Shown: piece by piece, positions 15,105-24,105 of the stretch
Layout of the letters: every line of letters begins with the position of its first letter
Position numbering within the stretch: the first letter of the stretch is position 1
Source of the DNA: Blautia wexlerae DSM 19850
GTDB taxonomy: Bacteria > Bacillota > Clostridia > Lachnospirales > Lachnospiraceae
Length of the DNA stretch: 64,000 bases
Assembly (NCBI RefSeq): GCF_025148125.1
Contig: NZ_CP102267.1
Location: forward strand, 2,242,501-2,306,500
Reading direction: 5' to 3'
Notes under the pieces: model-generated
Seen by the model: only the letters and a program-made list of their open reading frames with translations
Told to the model about the DNA's origin: nothing
Databases searched by the model: none
Translations under genes and position numbers: made by a program

Positions 15105-17999
15105 TCAGTCATTCGAAGTATCACTGGTATCACTTGCCGCAACACCGGTAAGAATAGACTTTTCATCAGTTAATTCAAAGATATATTTAAAAATATCATC
15201 AGCTGCAAGACACGCATTACCGGAAGTATATCCATTCTCAATACGCACTGCAATCGCATATTCAGGATCTGAAGCCGGGGCATATCCCACAAACATACCA
15301 TGGTTTGGATGATAAATAGTTACCTCGGCTGTACCGGTTTTACCTGCCACATCCACGCCAAGTCCGTCAAACTGTCTGTGAGTCTGTACTACCCGGTACA
15401 TTCCGTCGTGAATATCATCCCACACATTCTGTGATACATCAACTGTATTAATGATATCCGGCTCATATTTTTTTAAAGTATTACCCTTGGAATCTGTCTG
15501 TCTGTCAAGTAAAGTCAGATCATAAACATTTCCACTGGTAGCGATCGCTGTTGCATAACGTGCCAGCTGACTGGTGGTATAATCATTGGTACCATGTCCG
15601 ATATAAGACGGGACTGCGTAGGAATCTGACACATGAGGTGCGGATTCTGTGATCTCGATACCTGTTTTCTTATCCAGACCAATCTCTGAAGCATATTTTT
15701 GCAGTACACTCAGGCTTCGGTTTTCTGAAAAGTTTCCGTCTGCATCCTGACCAAGTTTAAAACCAACCATGTTGAAATAAGAGTTACAGGACTGCTCAAT
15801 CGCCTCCCTGATCTCGATCTCTCCATGTCCCTGTTTGTTCCAGCAGTTGATCGGAGGTGTTACAAGATCAAAGGAGCCGGTACAGTTAATGTATGTTCCG
15901 TCATCGATCACTCCTTCAGACATTCCGGCAATTGTAGACAGAATCTTAAATGTAGAACCCGGTGCTGCTGTCTGCTGGGTTGCTTTATTGAAAAACGGAC
16001 TGGATTTATCTGTAGATAATTTCGCATAATAATCCGTATCCATGTTATTTACCAGACGGTTATTGTCATATCCCGGGTAGGATACGCATGCAAGAACATC
16101 CCCTGTTTTGACATCTGTGATTACTGCAGAAGCAGAACATGGCTCCAGCGCAAGCTGTGCAGGTTCTATTTCGAGAGTATAAATTTTATTGATCATAAAG
16201 TCATAAGCTGTCATGGAGCCGGAGGCCAGTGCCTCGTAACTGCCATCATCTTTTGATAAAACTCCCTGTTCATACAGCACCAGACAGATCTCGCTTCCGG
16301 AAATGGTGTCCTCCTGAAGCATATACTTATATAGAAGTTTTGAGAAATTGGTGTCTTTTTTAAGATAATCGATCAGATAATCTGTAAGAGCCTGATATAC
16401 TTCATCGGAATCCAGATAATCTCCTTCTGTAGAAAATTTGGAAATATCGATCCAGTTCTGACTTGCCGCATATGTCAGATAATCTTTCAGACTGATATCT
16501 TTATCGGTTGTCCATTTCTGATAAGTACTGTCAGAGGTATCAATGGCATTCTTTGAGATAACCCCCAGCGTATCTCTGAGAAGATCATCACAGATATAAG
16601 TAAGGTATTCCTGGATCTGATCATCTTCATCTTTTACGGCCGGTGGATTCTCAGCTGTCAACCTGTTAGTTATTGTATCAAAAACCTGTTGCTGTTTCTG
16701 TTGAAATTTGGCATATAATTTTTTTTCTGTATCGGAAGCGTTGGCATCACTGAATTTATTGATATCGATGACACTGTTGGCAATCAGGGCATTATATACA
16801 TCATAGATCGGTATTTTAATCTGTGCAGCATCATTTACACTGAAATCATAGGTTTTGGATGCTTCAATCTTGGATAAAAGGATTCCGGCAACTCTCTGTT
16901 TCAGGATCTGGTAGATAGCGGACTGCCAGCTGCTGTCTATGGTAAGATAGGTGTCATTACCTGCGACAGGTTCTACTCTCGTGCTGTCGTCAATCTTAAG
17001 TACTTTGCCAAGGTTATCGACAGTGACAGTTTCTTCACCGTCTGTTCCCTGAAGAGATGTTTCCATATATTTCTCAATTCCCGATTTACCGATGATCGCA
17101 TCATTTGAATAATCAGGATTCTTCTGTCTCAGTTCTTCAAGCTCTTCTGAAGAAGCCTGTCCCGTATAACCAAGAATTGGTCCCATGCTTGCATCATCAA
17201 TGTATTTGCGGACAGAATCCTCTACAATGTCAATTCCCTGAAGCTCCGGCTGATTTTCCCTGATTGCAGCTACAGATTTTTCGCTTATATTTGAAGCAAT
17301 CGTAACGGCCATGTACTTCTTGAAACTGTTAGTGCTCAGTGCATAGCGGATTTTGGAAAGCTCAAGTATATCCTGCTTTGACAGGCTCTCCGGAAGTCCA
17401 TGGGATGTCAGTTCTTCTTTGGTATAAGCATTATCGCCGTAAAGAACAATGGAAAATCCCTCTTTTCCGCTCATAAACTCGATCATCTGATCTGCAGTGG
17501 CATTTTTCTGTTTTTTTGTCAGGTTATCAATCAACGGTTCTCCGTAAATATCCGCACGAAAACGGTTCAGAGTAAATCCCTCATCAACATCAAAAGCATA
17601 ATTCCCGCTCTCATCCAAAACAATATGGAAGCCGGTACTGATGGAATCCCCGTTGGACTCAAGGATTTTCAGGACTTTATAGGCAATCCCGTTCAGTGTA
17701 AGATTCTTTTCTCTGGTAGAATCATAAGTTCCATTATCCTCAAAGGTAACAGAATAAGCCAGCACATTTGTTGCCAGCTCCTCACCATTTCTGTCATAGA
17801 TATTGCCACGCGTACTTTTGATCACACGTTTTTTTGTTGTTCTTGATTCAAATTTGCTGATATAAGCCTCTCCCTGGATGATCTGCAGTTCAAAAAGCTG
17901 ACGGACCAGAGTGGCTGACATAAATACAAAAACCAGTACCAGTACTGTGGTACGTTTTATTCGTATCTTTTTAAAAAATCTTTTTATTTTAGTACCCAA
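15105..17999 (-). CDS. Class B penicillin-binding protein (PBP2/MrdA type) with a large internal insertion
   Basis: A 964-residue D,D-transpeptidase, about 300 residues longer than typical PBP2. One N-terminal transmembrane helix (about 17-36) is followed by the pedestal/dimerisation domain (STRGNIYDRNGE at about 62) and the transpeptidase domain with S682-T-F-K685, S737-C-N739 and K887-T-G-T890. Between the LTIDSSWQ segment (about 352) and SASAVITDVKTG (about 622) there is a roughly 250-residue, mostly helical insertion absent from standard PBP2. It should cross-link peptidoglycan as partner of RodA in the elongation machine. The C-terminus is rich in Ser/Thr/Asp. It overlaps the end of mreD. 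Confidence 0.9.
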   Translation of the reverse strand: MGTKIKRFFKKIRIKRTTVLVLVFVFMSATLVRQLFELQIIQGEAYISKFESRTTKKRVIKSTRGNIYDRNGEELATNVLAYSVTFEDNGTYDSTREKNLTLNGIAYKVLKILESNGDSISTGFHIVLDESGNYAFDVDEGFTLNRFRADIYGEPLIDNLTKKQKNATADQMIEFMSGKEGFSIVLYGDNAYTKEELTSHGLPESLSKQDILELSKIRYALSTNSFKKYMAVTIASNISEKSVAAIRENQPELQGIDIVEDSVRKYIDDASMGPILGYTGQASSEELEELRQKNPDYSNDAIIGKSGIEKYMETSLQGTDGEETVTVDNLGKVLKIDDSTRVEPVAGNDTYLTIDSSWQSAIYQILKQRVAGILLSKIEASKTYDFSVNDAAQIKIPIYDVYNALIANSVIDINKFSDANASDTEKKLYAKFQQKQQQVFDTITNRLTAENPPAVKDEDDQIQEYLTYICDDLLRDTLGVISKNAIDTSDSTYQKWTTDKDISLKDYLTYAASQNWIDISKFSTEGDYLDSDEVYQALTDYLIDYLKKDTNFSKLLYKYMLQEDTISGSEICLVLYEQGVLSKDDGSYEALASGSMTAYDFMINKIYTLEIEPAQLALEPCSASAVITDVKTGDVLACVSYPGYDNNRLVNNMDTDYYAKLSTDKSSPFFNKATQQTAAPGSTFKILSTIAGMSEGVIDDGTYINCTGSFDLVTPPINCWNKQGHGEIEIREAIEQSCNSYFNMVGFKLGQDADGNFSENRSLSVLQKYASEIGLDKKTGIEITESAPHVSDSYAVPSYIGHGTNDYTTSQLARYATAIATSGNVYDLTLLDRQTDSKGNTLKKYEPDIINTVDVSQNVWDDIHDGMYRVVQTHRQFDGLGVDVAGKTGTAEVTIYHPNHGMFVGYAPASDPEYAIAVRIENGYTSGNACLAADDIFKYIFELTDEKSILTGVAASDTSDTSND

Positions 18000-18514
18000 A
18001 TAGACTCACTTTCCTTCATTGATGGATTCTTCATGAAATGATAATTAATATAATGAAATACCCGGTAAACAATCAGTGTAAGGATCACTGTATAAAAAAT
18101 CTCCGGTAAAATAATCCGGTATAAATAGGTTCCGAGCCCCAGACGTCCCCTGAGCAGAAACTGCAATGCATAGACAGAAAGTCCGTACAGTAAATCCCCG
18201 ATACCTGCAAGCATAACCGGAACCTTTATGTCATCATCATAGCAGATCCTGTGGGCATATCCGCTTAAAAAGCCAATATACATATAGATCAGAGCGTAGA
18301 AACCAAACACAGAGCCATAGAACATGTCTACCAGAAATCCACAGAAAAATCCTGTCCACAGTCCACTTTTTCTTCCGCGCATCAGCCCCATGGATATACA
18401 CAGGATCAGGATCAGATTCGGCGTAATAGAACCGATGGATATCACATGAAGAAGAGTACACTGAAGAAGAAAACTGATCAGGATCATAAAAAATAACGCT
18501 ATCTTACTCTTCAT
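17984..18514 (-). CDS. mreD: Rod shape-determining protein MreD
   Basis: A polytopic membrane protein of about 176 residues with five or six hydrophobic helices and the MreD-type phrases PNLILILCISMG and GFFCGFLVDMFYG. I place the start at the ATG at 18514 because an AGGAGG site lies just upstream within the end of mreC; a longer in-frame reading from 18550 would lack one. MreD couples MreB filaments to the membrane synthases in the elongation complex. It overlaps both mreC and the PBP gene. Confidence 0.85.
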   Translation of the reverse strand: MKSKIALFFMILISFLLQCTLLHVISIGSITPNLILILCISMGLMRGRKSGLWTGFFCGFLVDMFYGSVFGFYALIYMYIGFLSGYAHRICYDDDIKVPVMLAGIGDLLYGLSVYALQFLLRGRLGLGTYLYRIILPEIFYTVILTLIVYRVFHYINYHFMKNPSMKESESIWVLK

Positions 18515-19415
18515 TTGCAGTCGCCTCCTGAGCTGCCTGAGCATTGTCATTAACAGAATCCTGTTTATTTACTGTAATGACAAGTACATTTTTCAGATGC
18601 TGGAAATCTACAGGTGTGACAATGGTACCTGTTTTGGTCAGATTGTTGCTGTTTTGTTCCACCTCACTGACGTATCCGATAAATAGTCCCTCTACATATT
18701 TCTCACTGATATTGGAGGTAACGATGCGTTCCCCCACTGTTACTTTATTATTCTGGTCATACAACTGGCTGAAGCTTAATTTACCCTCATCGATGAGTTC
18801 CAGATCTCCTTCCACCACACAGTTATCCTGTGTGCTGACAGTCATGGCACTGACATTGCTGCTGTCATCGATAATGGAACGTACAGTCGCCCAGTGAGTT
18901 CCGACCTCTGTCACGATCCCGACCAGACCTTTATCTGCAAGTACATTATTATCCACACGAATGCCGTCTGCAGATCCCCGGTTGATCATAAAGGTATCAT
19001 ACCAGTTGCCCGGATCTTTGGATATGATTTCTGCAGCAATCTTTGGATATTCGGTATACTGCTGGTCAAGATTATACATCTGCTGTAATCTTACATATTC
19101 TGTCTGATCCTGGATCAGTTTATTGTTCTGTTCTGTGAGACTGTCTATCTGTGCCTTTAAATTTTCGTTCTCACTGAGGATTTCTTCTTTATCACGCATA
19201 CGGTCCTGCATTCCTTTCAGAACTGAACTGATCCGATTGATGCTGTTTTCAAATGGAACGATCAGTATCCCGGCGGCATCCTGCAGCGGTGCAGTGGTTA
19301 CGCCGGATGAAAAAGTGGCAGCAATACAGCTGACGCAGAAAATCGACATAATGACCAGAAGATGTTTACTTTTTAATTTAATCCTAAAATGTACTTTCTT
19401 TTTCAGGTTTTTCAT
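18504..19415 (-). CDS. mreC: Rod shape-determining protein MreC
   Basis: A 303-residue bitopic protein: short basic cytosolic end, one transmembrane helix (about residues 15-37), a coiled coil (MQDRMRDKEEILSENENL) and the periplasmic-type beta-barrel region with DPGNWYDTFMINRG and VLADKGLVGIV, all typical of MreC. The ATG at 19415 has an AGGGGTG site upstream; the longer frame to 19466 overlaps mreB and lacks one. MreC activates PBP2/RodA in side-wall synthesis. Confidence 0.88.
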   Translation of the reverse strand: MKNLKKKVHFRIKLKSKHLLVIMSIFCVSCIAATFSSGVTTAPLQDAAGILIVPFENSINRISSVLKGMQDRMRDKEEILSENENLKAQIDSLTEQNNKLIQDQTEYVRLQQMYNLDQQYTEYPKIAAEIISKDPGNWYDTFMINRGSADGIRVDNNVLADKGLVGIVTEVGTHWATVRSIIDDSSNVSAMTVSTQDNCVVEGDLELIDEGKLSFSQLYDQNNKVTVGERIVTSNISEKYVEGLFIGYVSEVEQNSNNLTKTGTIVTPVDFQHLKNVLVITVNKQDSVNDNAQAAQEATANEE

Positions 19416-19432
19416 TGATGCACCCCTAAAAA

Positions 19433-20446
19433 TTATAGTTTTCTCTGCGTAACCGGTACTGCCCATTCACGCAGTTCTTTATTTCTGATTATTTTCTCCA
19501 GACCTGTAACTGCCGAGGTTTCATAAAAATCTGACAGATTAAAGGTGAATCCCGTATAACTGGCAAGGTATTTATCAATATAAGGAAGTCTGGTACTGCC
19601 TCCGGTTATGTAAATCCCCTGTTTCGCAATATGGTAGGAAATCTGGGGAGGAATTCGCTCCAGAAATGTTTTCATCTCTGCTGCAATCTCATTCAGACAG
19701 TTCATGATACCGTCATTTACCACATAAGAAGAAATGATTTCTTCTCTTGGCAGTCCGGAAATACAGTCAATTCCTACAACCTTACGTACTTCCTTTTTCG
19801 GATCACTGAGACGTCCCATGACCATCTTAAGCCTCTTGGCAGTCCTTGTGCCAATCTGCAGATTATATCTTTTACGTATTTCACTGCAGACAGATTCATT
19901 CATCTGTCTGCCTCCCAGCGGTATTTTCCTGCTGATAATGATCTTTCCTCCGGTGATGATCGATACTTCTGTACTCTGTGCACCGATATTTACGATCATA
20001 TTTCCTTCCGGATCTTTCAGATTGACACCCATGGCAATGGCATCTGCAATGGGTGCCTCTACCATAAATACGCGATTTTTCTTTAACCAGTGACCATTCG
20101 CCACATGAAAATATGCCCGTTTCTCAACCGCAGTCATATCCAGAGGAACAGTAAAATACATTGTTGCGCCAAATCCCAGGATATGATCGATCTTTCGGAT
20201 CATACTGTAAAGAACAATCTCCTGAAGTTCCAGATTAGCGATCATGCCAAATGTCATTGGCGAAGTAACCGTAATATCTGTGGGGGATTTCTCAAACATA
20301 TCGTATGCTTCATTTCCCATTGCAATGATCGTGTGTCCCTTGGACGCGATCATATTTTTCTCGATATAAGTTTTGTTTCTGAAAAAAGAATAGACTTTTA
20401 CGGAACTGCTTCCCAAATCTATTCCATATGTTTTCTCAAATAGCAT
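19433..20446 (-). CDS. mreB: MreB/Mbl-family actin-like protein
   Basis: A 337-residue bacterial actin homologue. The phosphate-1 loop GIDLGSSSVKVYS, phosphate-2 region MIVNIGAQSTEVSI and adenosine motif YITGGSTRLP are visible. The phosphate-1 loop lacks the usual GTAN of canonical MreB, so this is a divergent family member. It should form membrane-bound filaments that organise side-wall synthesis with the MreC/MreD/PBP2/RodA proteins encoded downstream. It lies 22 bases after radC, the usual gene order in Firmicutes. Confidence 0.88.
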   Translation of the reverse strand: MLFEKTYGIDLGSSSVKVYSFFRNKTYIEKNMIASKGHTIIAMGNEAYDMFEKSPTDITVTSPMTFGMIANLELQEIVLYSMIRKIDHILGFGATMYFTVPLDMTAVEKRAYFHVANGHWLKKNRVFMVEAPIADAIAMGVNLKDPEGNMIVNIGAQSTEVSIITGGKIIISRKIPLGGRQMNESVCSEIRKRYNLQIGTRTAKRLKMVMGRLSDPKKEVRKVVGIDCISGLPREEIISSYVVNDGIMNCLNEIAAEMKTFLERIPPQISYHIAKQGIYITGGSTRLPYIDKYLASYTGFTFNLSDFYETSAVTGLEKIIRNKELREWAVPVTQRKL

Positions 20447-20468
20447 ATTCTGCCCCTTTGTTGTTGCC

Positions 20469-21188
20469 TTATTCTGTACATGTATTCCATAATCCTTCTT
20501 CTCTGAAGCTGCAGTATCTCTGATCCCCGATCACAATATGATCCAGCAGATGTATTCCCAGCAGTTCCCCCGCCTGATAAATCCTGGCTGTGATCTGTAA
20601 GTCATCCGGACTTGGTGTAGGATCACCACTTGGATGATTGTGTATCAATATCAGACTGACTGCATGGCGGCGCAGAGCTTCCATGAAGATTTCCCTTGGT
20701 GTTACCAGCGAACCGGTTGCAGTTCCCCGGGTCAGTATCTTATCTCCCAGAAAATGTCCTTTCACATCTGACATCATACAGATCACCAGTTCTTGCTCTT
20801 CATGGCGGAGTTCTTCCATATAATAAGCTGCTATGGAGGAGGGATTGTTCATAACTATCTGCGGTCTGGCAGCAGCCTTGGCAATTCTTTTGGAAAGTTC
20901 TCCAATGCATTTTAACTGTACTGCTTTTACCTGTCCGATTCCATGAATCTTCATAAGATCCTGTACAGATACATGCATAAGCCCCATAAGGCCGGGATAG
21001 GAGGACGACTCCATAAATTTCAGGATCTCCTGTGCAAGTGCCAGTGAATTCTTTCCTGAAGTGCCGCTGCGCAGGATTACTGCCAGCAGTTCAGTGTCAT
21101 TTAATGAACCCTCACCCTGCATAAAGCATTTCTCATACGGCCGCTGTTCCCTGGGAAGCTGCTTCATAATATTATTTGCATTATTCAT
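20469..21188 (-). CDS. radC: RadC family JAB-domain protein
   Basis: A 239-residue protein with a helix-hairpin-helix-like N-terminal region (LMKIHGIGQVKAVQLK) and a C-terminal JAB/MPN metalloprotease-like domain with the intact motif HNHPSGDPTPSPDD. Biological function is unsettled; an early role in DNA repair has been questioned. The position directly upstream of mreB is conserved in many Firmicutes. It is the first gene of the shape cluster, starting just after the terminator of the flavoprotein gene. Confidence 0.92.
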   Translation of the reverse strand: MNNANNIMKQLPREQRPYEKCFMQGEGSLNDTELLAVILRSGTSGKNSLALAQEILKFMESSSYPGLMGLMHVSVQDLMKIHGIGQVKAVQLKCIGELSKRIAKAAARPQIVMNNPSSIAAYYMEELRHEEQELVICMMSDVKGHFLGDKILTRGTATGSLVTPREIFMEALRRHAVSLILIHNHPSGDPTPSPDDLQITARIYQAGELLGIHLLDHIVIGDQRYCSFREEGLWNTCTE

Positions 21189-21247
21189 AAGTCTGCCTGT
21201 GCTCTCTAAAGCCTCTGGGCAAATTGCAAATTATATTCTAGCATAAA

Positions 21248-21272
21248 AGAGGAGAGATGTACACTCTCCTCT
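21248..21272 (-). terminator. Rho-independent terminator after the flavoprotein gene
   Basis: AGAGGAGAG pairs with CTCTCCTCT (9 bp, 7-base loop); on the minus strand it is followed by TTTTATG. It separates the 21323-24105 gene pair from the radC-mre cluster. Confidence 0.75.
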
Positions 21273-21322
21273 CTGATTTTTATGTGAACTTTATGTTTAC
21301 CGGTAATATCCCGCTTAAGAGA

Positions 21323-22918
21323 TCAATTGTTTTTTATAGCCGCATATTTTCGGCATACAGTCTCAGCAACTTTGATTCCATCCATGGCAGCACTTGTGAT
21401 TCCGCCTGCGTAACCTGCACCTTCGCCACATGGATAAATTCCTGCCATATTTGCTGTGAGCTCCTGATCACGTACGATTCTTACAGGAGAAGAAGTACGG
21501 CTTTCAATGCCACTGAGCAGTGCATCCTCTCTGTCAAATCCGGAAATTCGTTTTCCGAAGGCTCTGACACCTTCTTCAATAGAATCGCCTACTGCTTTTG
21601 GCAGAACAGAGCGTACATTTGTCAGTATATATTCTCCCTTCATACAGGGAGTAACCTCTCCTAATGCTTCACTTGCCTGATTTTTGCAAAAATCACCAAA
21701 CAGCTGAACAGGAATTTTTCCTTCTCCGAGTTCCCATGCTTTTTTCTCCAGATCACGCTGAAATTCTACGCCGCCAAGAACTCCTTTATCCGGGAAATCT
21801 TCTGGTGTGACTGTGACGATCATGGCACTGTTTGCATTTCTGGAATCACGTGCCTGATAGCTCATTCCGTTCACTGCGAGACGGCCGGGTTCAGAGGATG
21901 CATTTACAACATATCCGCCCGGACACATACAAAAAGAATAAACACCTCTGCCATTTGCACACTTATGGGTTACTTTATAGCTGGCTGCACCAAGTAATTC
22001 ATTCTCAGGCTCTCCATAAAGATCCATATTGATCATTTCCTGAGGATGTTCAATACGCAGCCCCACTGCAAATGACTTTGGCTCCATATAAACACCACGT
22101 TTCTGTAACATTTCAAAAGTATCTTTTGCACTGTGTCCTGGTGCCAGTACACAGACTTGTGCAGGGATTCTCTTATCATTGTTGATCTCAATTTCTTTTA
22201 ATGTATTGTTCTCAAAAATCAGATCTGTTACCTTGGAACGGAAGCAGAATTTTCCTCCCATTTCTTCGATTTCATGACGCATTTTTTCAACAATACCAAC
22301 CAGTACATCCGTTCCCAGATGTGGCTTCTGCTGATAAATAATTTCTTCCGGTGCGCCGGCAGCTACGAAACGCTTCAGTACCTCATGATTACGTCCGTAA
22401 GGATCTTTTACCAGCGTGTTCAGCTTTCCGTCGGAAAAGGTGCCGGCGCCGCCCTCTCCGAACTGTACATTGGACTCAGGGTCAAGAACACCATTTTTCC
22501 AGAAATTCTCTACTGTTTTCTGACGTTTCTCAGCCTCTTCTCCGCGTTCAAGTATTATTGGACAATATCCGGCTTTCGCAAGATACCATCCGCAGAAAAG
22601 TCCTGCAGGACCGCTTCCCACAATAACGGGAGAATGTAAAAGAGGTGTCTCACCCGGAGAGGGAAATTCATATGGTTTCTCTTTGATCAACATAATATTG
22701 TTATTGTTAACTTTTTTGGCGAGTTTCTGTTCATCTCTGATCGTTACATCTACAGTATATACAAAGATTTTGTCATTTTTGTGTCTGCAGTCCAGAGATT
22801 GCTTTCTTATTTCGTAAGTAAAACTGTTTCCGGGATTTTTTAATGTTTTTGCAATCTTTTTTTCGAGCTGTGTCTTTGTATGTGTGATCGGAAGTTTCAG
22901 CTGTGAAATTCGAATCAA
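21323..22918 (-). CDS. FAD-dependent oxidoreductase (COG2509 type)
   Basis: A 531-residue flavoprotein. An N-terminal domain of about 90 residues precedes the dinucleotide-binding motif VIVGSGPAGLFCGWYLA, then the characteristic NVQFGEGGAGTFSDGKLN and a C-terminal PCGEGAGYAGGITSAA. Substrate unknown. I place the start at a TTG (22918) because an AAAGGAGGAG site precedes it and the upstream flavoprotein gene ends within it (TTGA overlap); longer frames have no ribosome site. This indicates coupled translation of the two flavoproteins. Confidence 0.85.
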   Translation of the reverse strand: MIRISQLKLPITHTKTQLEKKIAKTLKNPGNSFTYEIRKQSLDCRHKNDKIFVYTVDVTIRDEQKLAKKVNNNNIMLIKEKPYEFPSPGETPLLHSPVIVGSGPAGLFCGWYLAKAGYCPIILERGEEAEKRQKTVENFWKNGVLDPESNVQFGEGGAGTFSDGKLNTLVKDPYGRNHEVLKRFVAAGAPEEIIYQQKPHLGTDVLVGIVEKMRHEIEEMGGKFCFRSKVTDLIFENNTLKEIEINNDKRIPAQVCVLAPGHSAKDTFEMLQKRGVYMEPKSFAVGLRIEHPQEMINMDLYGEPENELLGAASYKVTHKCANGRGVYSFCMCPGGYVVNASSEPGRLAVNGMSYQARDSRNANSAMIVTVTPEDFPDKGVLGGVEFQRDLEKKAWELGEGKIPVQLFGDFCKNQASEALGEVTPCMKGEYILTNVRSVLPKAVGDSIEEGVRAFGKRISGFDREDALLSGIESRTSSPVRIVRDQELTANMAGIYPCGEGAGYAGGITSAAMDGIKVAETVCRKYAAIKNN

Positions 22919-24105
22919 TTTTTCTCCTCCTTTGCGGCATTTTTGCCGGCCACTGCGCCGCTGCTCCATGCCCATTGCAGATTATATCCGCCGCATGTAC
23001 CGTCAATATCTAGAAGCTCCCCTGCAAAATACAGACCCTTACAGAGCTTTGACTCCATGGTTTGAGAATTTACCTGTGAGGTATCTACTCCCCCGGAGCA
23101 GACCTGTGCCTGTGAAAATGACATACCATCCTGCACTTCAAGAGGAAATTCCCTTATGGCAGAAACCAGTTGTTTTTGTGATATAAGGATTTTGATAAGC
23201 TTTTCCGGGAAAAGTCCCACCAGGAGTTCTTTTTCTTTTTTATAGGGACATGCCTTCTTTCGTGCATACAGAAGTTTCTTTAATTCTTCTTCTGACAGCT
23301 CCGGCATGAAATTAATGCGGAGCTCTGCTTTATGTCCTTCTCTGACTGCACGTACTGCATAAGTGCTGAGCTGAAACACTGGGATTCCGGAGATTCCGTA
23401 TTCTGTAAGCTGTAGCTCGCCACGTTCAGATTTACAGAATTTCCCATCTGTAAAAAGGGAAATTTCTCCTTCTGTACGCACACCAGCCCATGCCTTAAAA
23501 GAAGAGCCCTTACATTTCAGGGCAGTAAGTGCCGGATAAACCGGGACAATGCGGTGATGAAAGCTCTCTGCCAGCACATATCCGCTGCCGTCTGAACCTG
23601 AAACAGAAGATGCCTGGGATCCATTGGCAAGTATCAGTGCATCTGCATCATAGTGCCATCCTTTTGTCAGGATTTGGAAATTCTTTCCATTTGTCCCGGT
23701 TTTTATTTCTGTAACCTGTTCGTTTGTCTTTATTTTCACACCCAGACTGGCAGCCTCCATACACAGTACATCTACAACACTCTGCGCCTGATTGCTTCTC
23801 GGATAAAGATAGCCGTTCCTGTTTAAAGGATAGATTCCTATCTCTTTGAAAAACTCAATGGTATTCTCGACAGAAAACTCTCTGAGTGCATCTTCGACAA
23901 ATTCCGGATGTTCGCCTCTGTATGCATCATCCGGTCTTGCAAGATTGGAAAAATTACATCTGCCGTTTCCTGTAGCACAGATTTTCTTTCCGGGTTTCTC
24001 GTTCTGTTCCAGAACAGTGACTGCTGCCCCGTTTCGGGCCGCCATGATCGCTGCCATCAGTCCACAGGCTCCTGCTCCTGTGATCACTACCTGTCTTTTT
24101 TTCAT
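22915..24105 (-). CDS. BaiN/HI0933-family flavoprotein
   Basis: A 396-residue FAD-binding protein. The N-terminus VVITGAGACGLMAAIMAARNG, the phrase KKICATGNGRCNFSN and the C-terminal GELLDIDGTCGGYNLQWAW are hallmarks of the HI0933/BaiN family. BaiN was linked to bile-acid dehydroxylation in Clostridium scindens, but most members are widespread flavoproteins of unknown substrate, so I do not assign that role. It overlaps the PLP-enzyme gene upstream and the second flavoprotein downstream, each by 4 bases. Confidence 0.88.
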   Translation of the reverse strand: MKKRQVVITGAGACGLMAAIMAARNGAAVTVLEQNEKPGKKICATGNGRCNFSNLARPDDAYRGEHPEFVEDALREFSVENTIEFFKEIGIYPLNRNGYLYPRSNQAQSVVDVLCMEAASLGVKIKTNEQVTEIKTGTNGKNFQILTKGWHYDADALILANGSQASSVSGSDGSGYVLAESFHHRIVPVYPALTALKCKGSSFKAWAGVRTEGEISLFTDGKFCKSERGELQLTEYGISGIPVFQLSTYAVRAVREGHKAELRINFMPELSEEELKKLLYARKKACPYKKEKELLVGLFPEKLIKILISQKQLVSAIREFPLEVQDGMSFSQAQVCSGGVDTSQVNSQTMESKLCKGLYFAGELLDIDGTCGGYNLQWAWSSGAVAGKNAAKEEKN

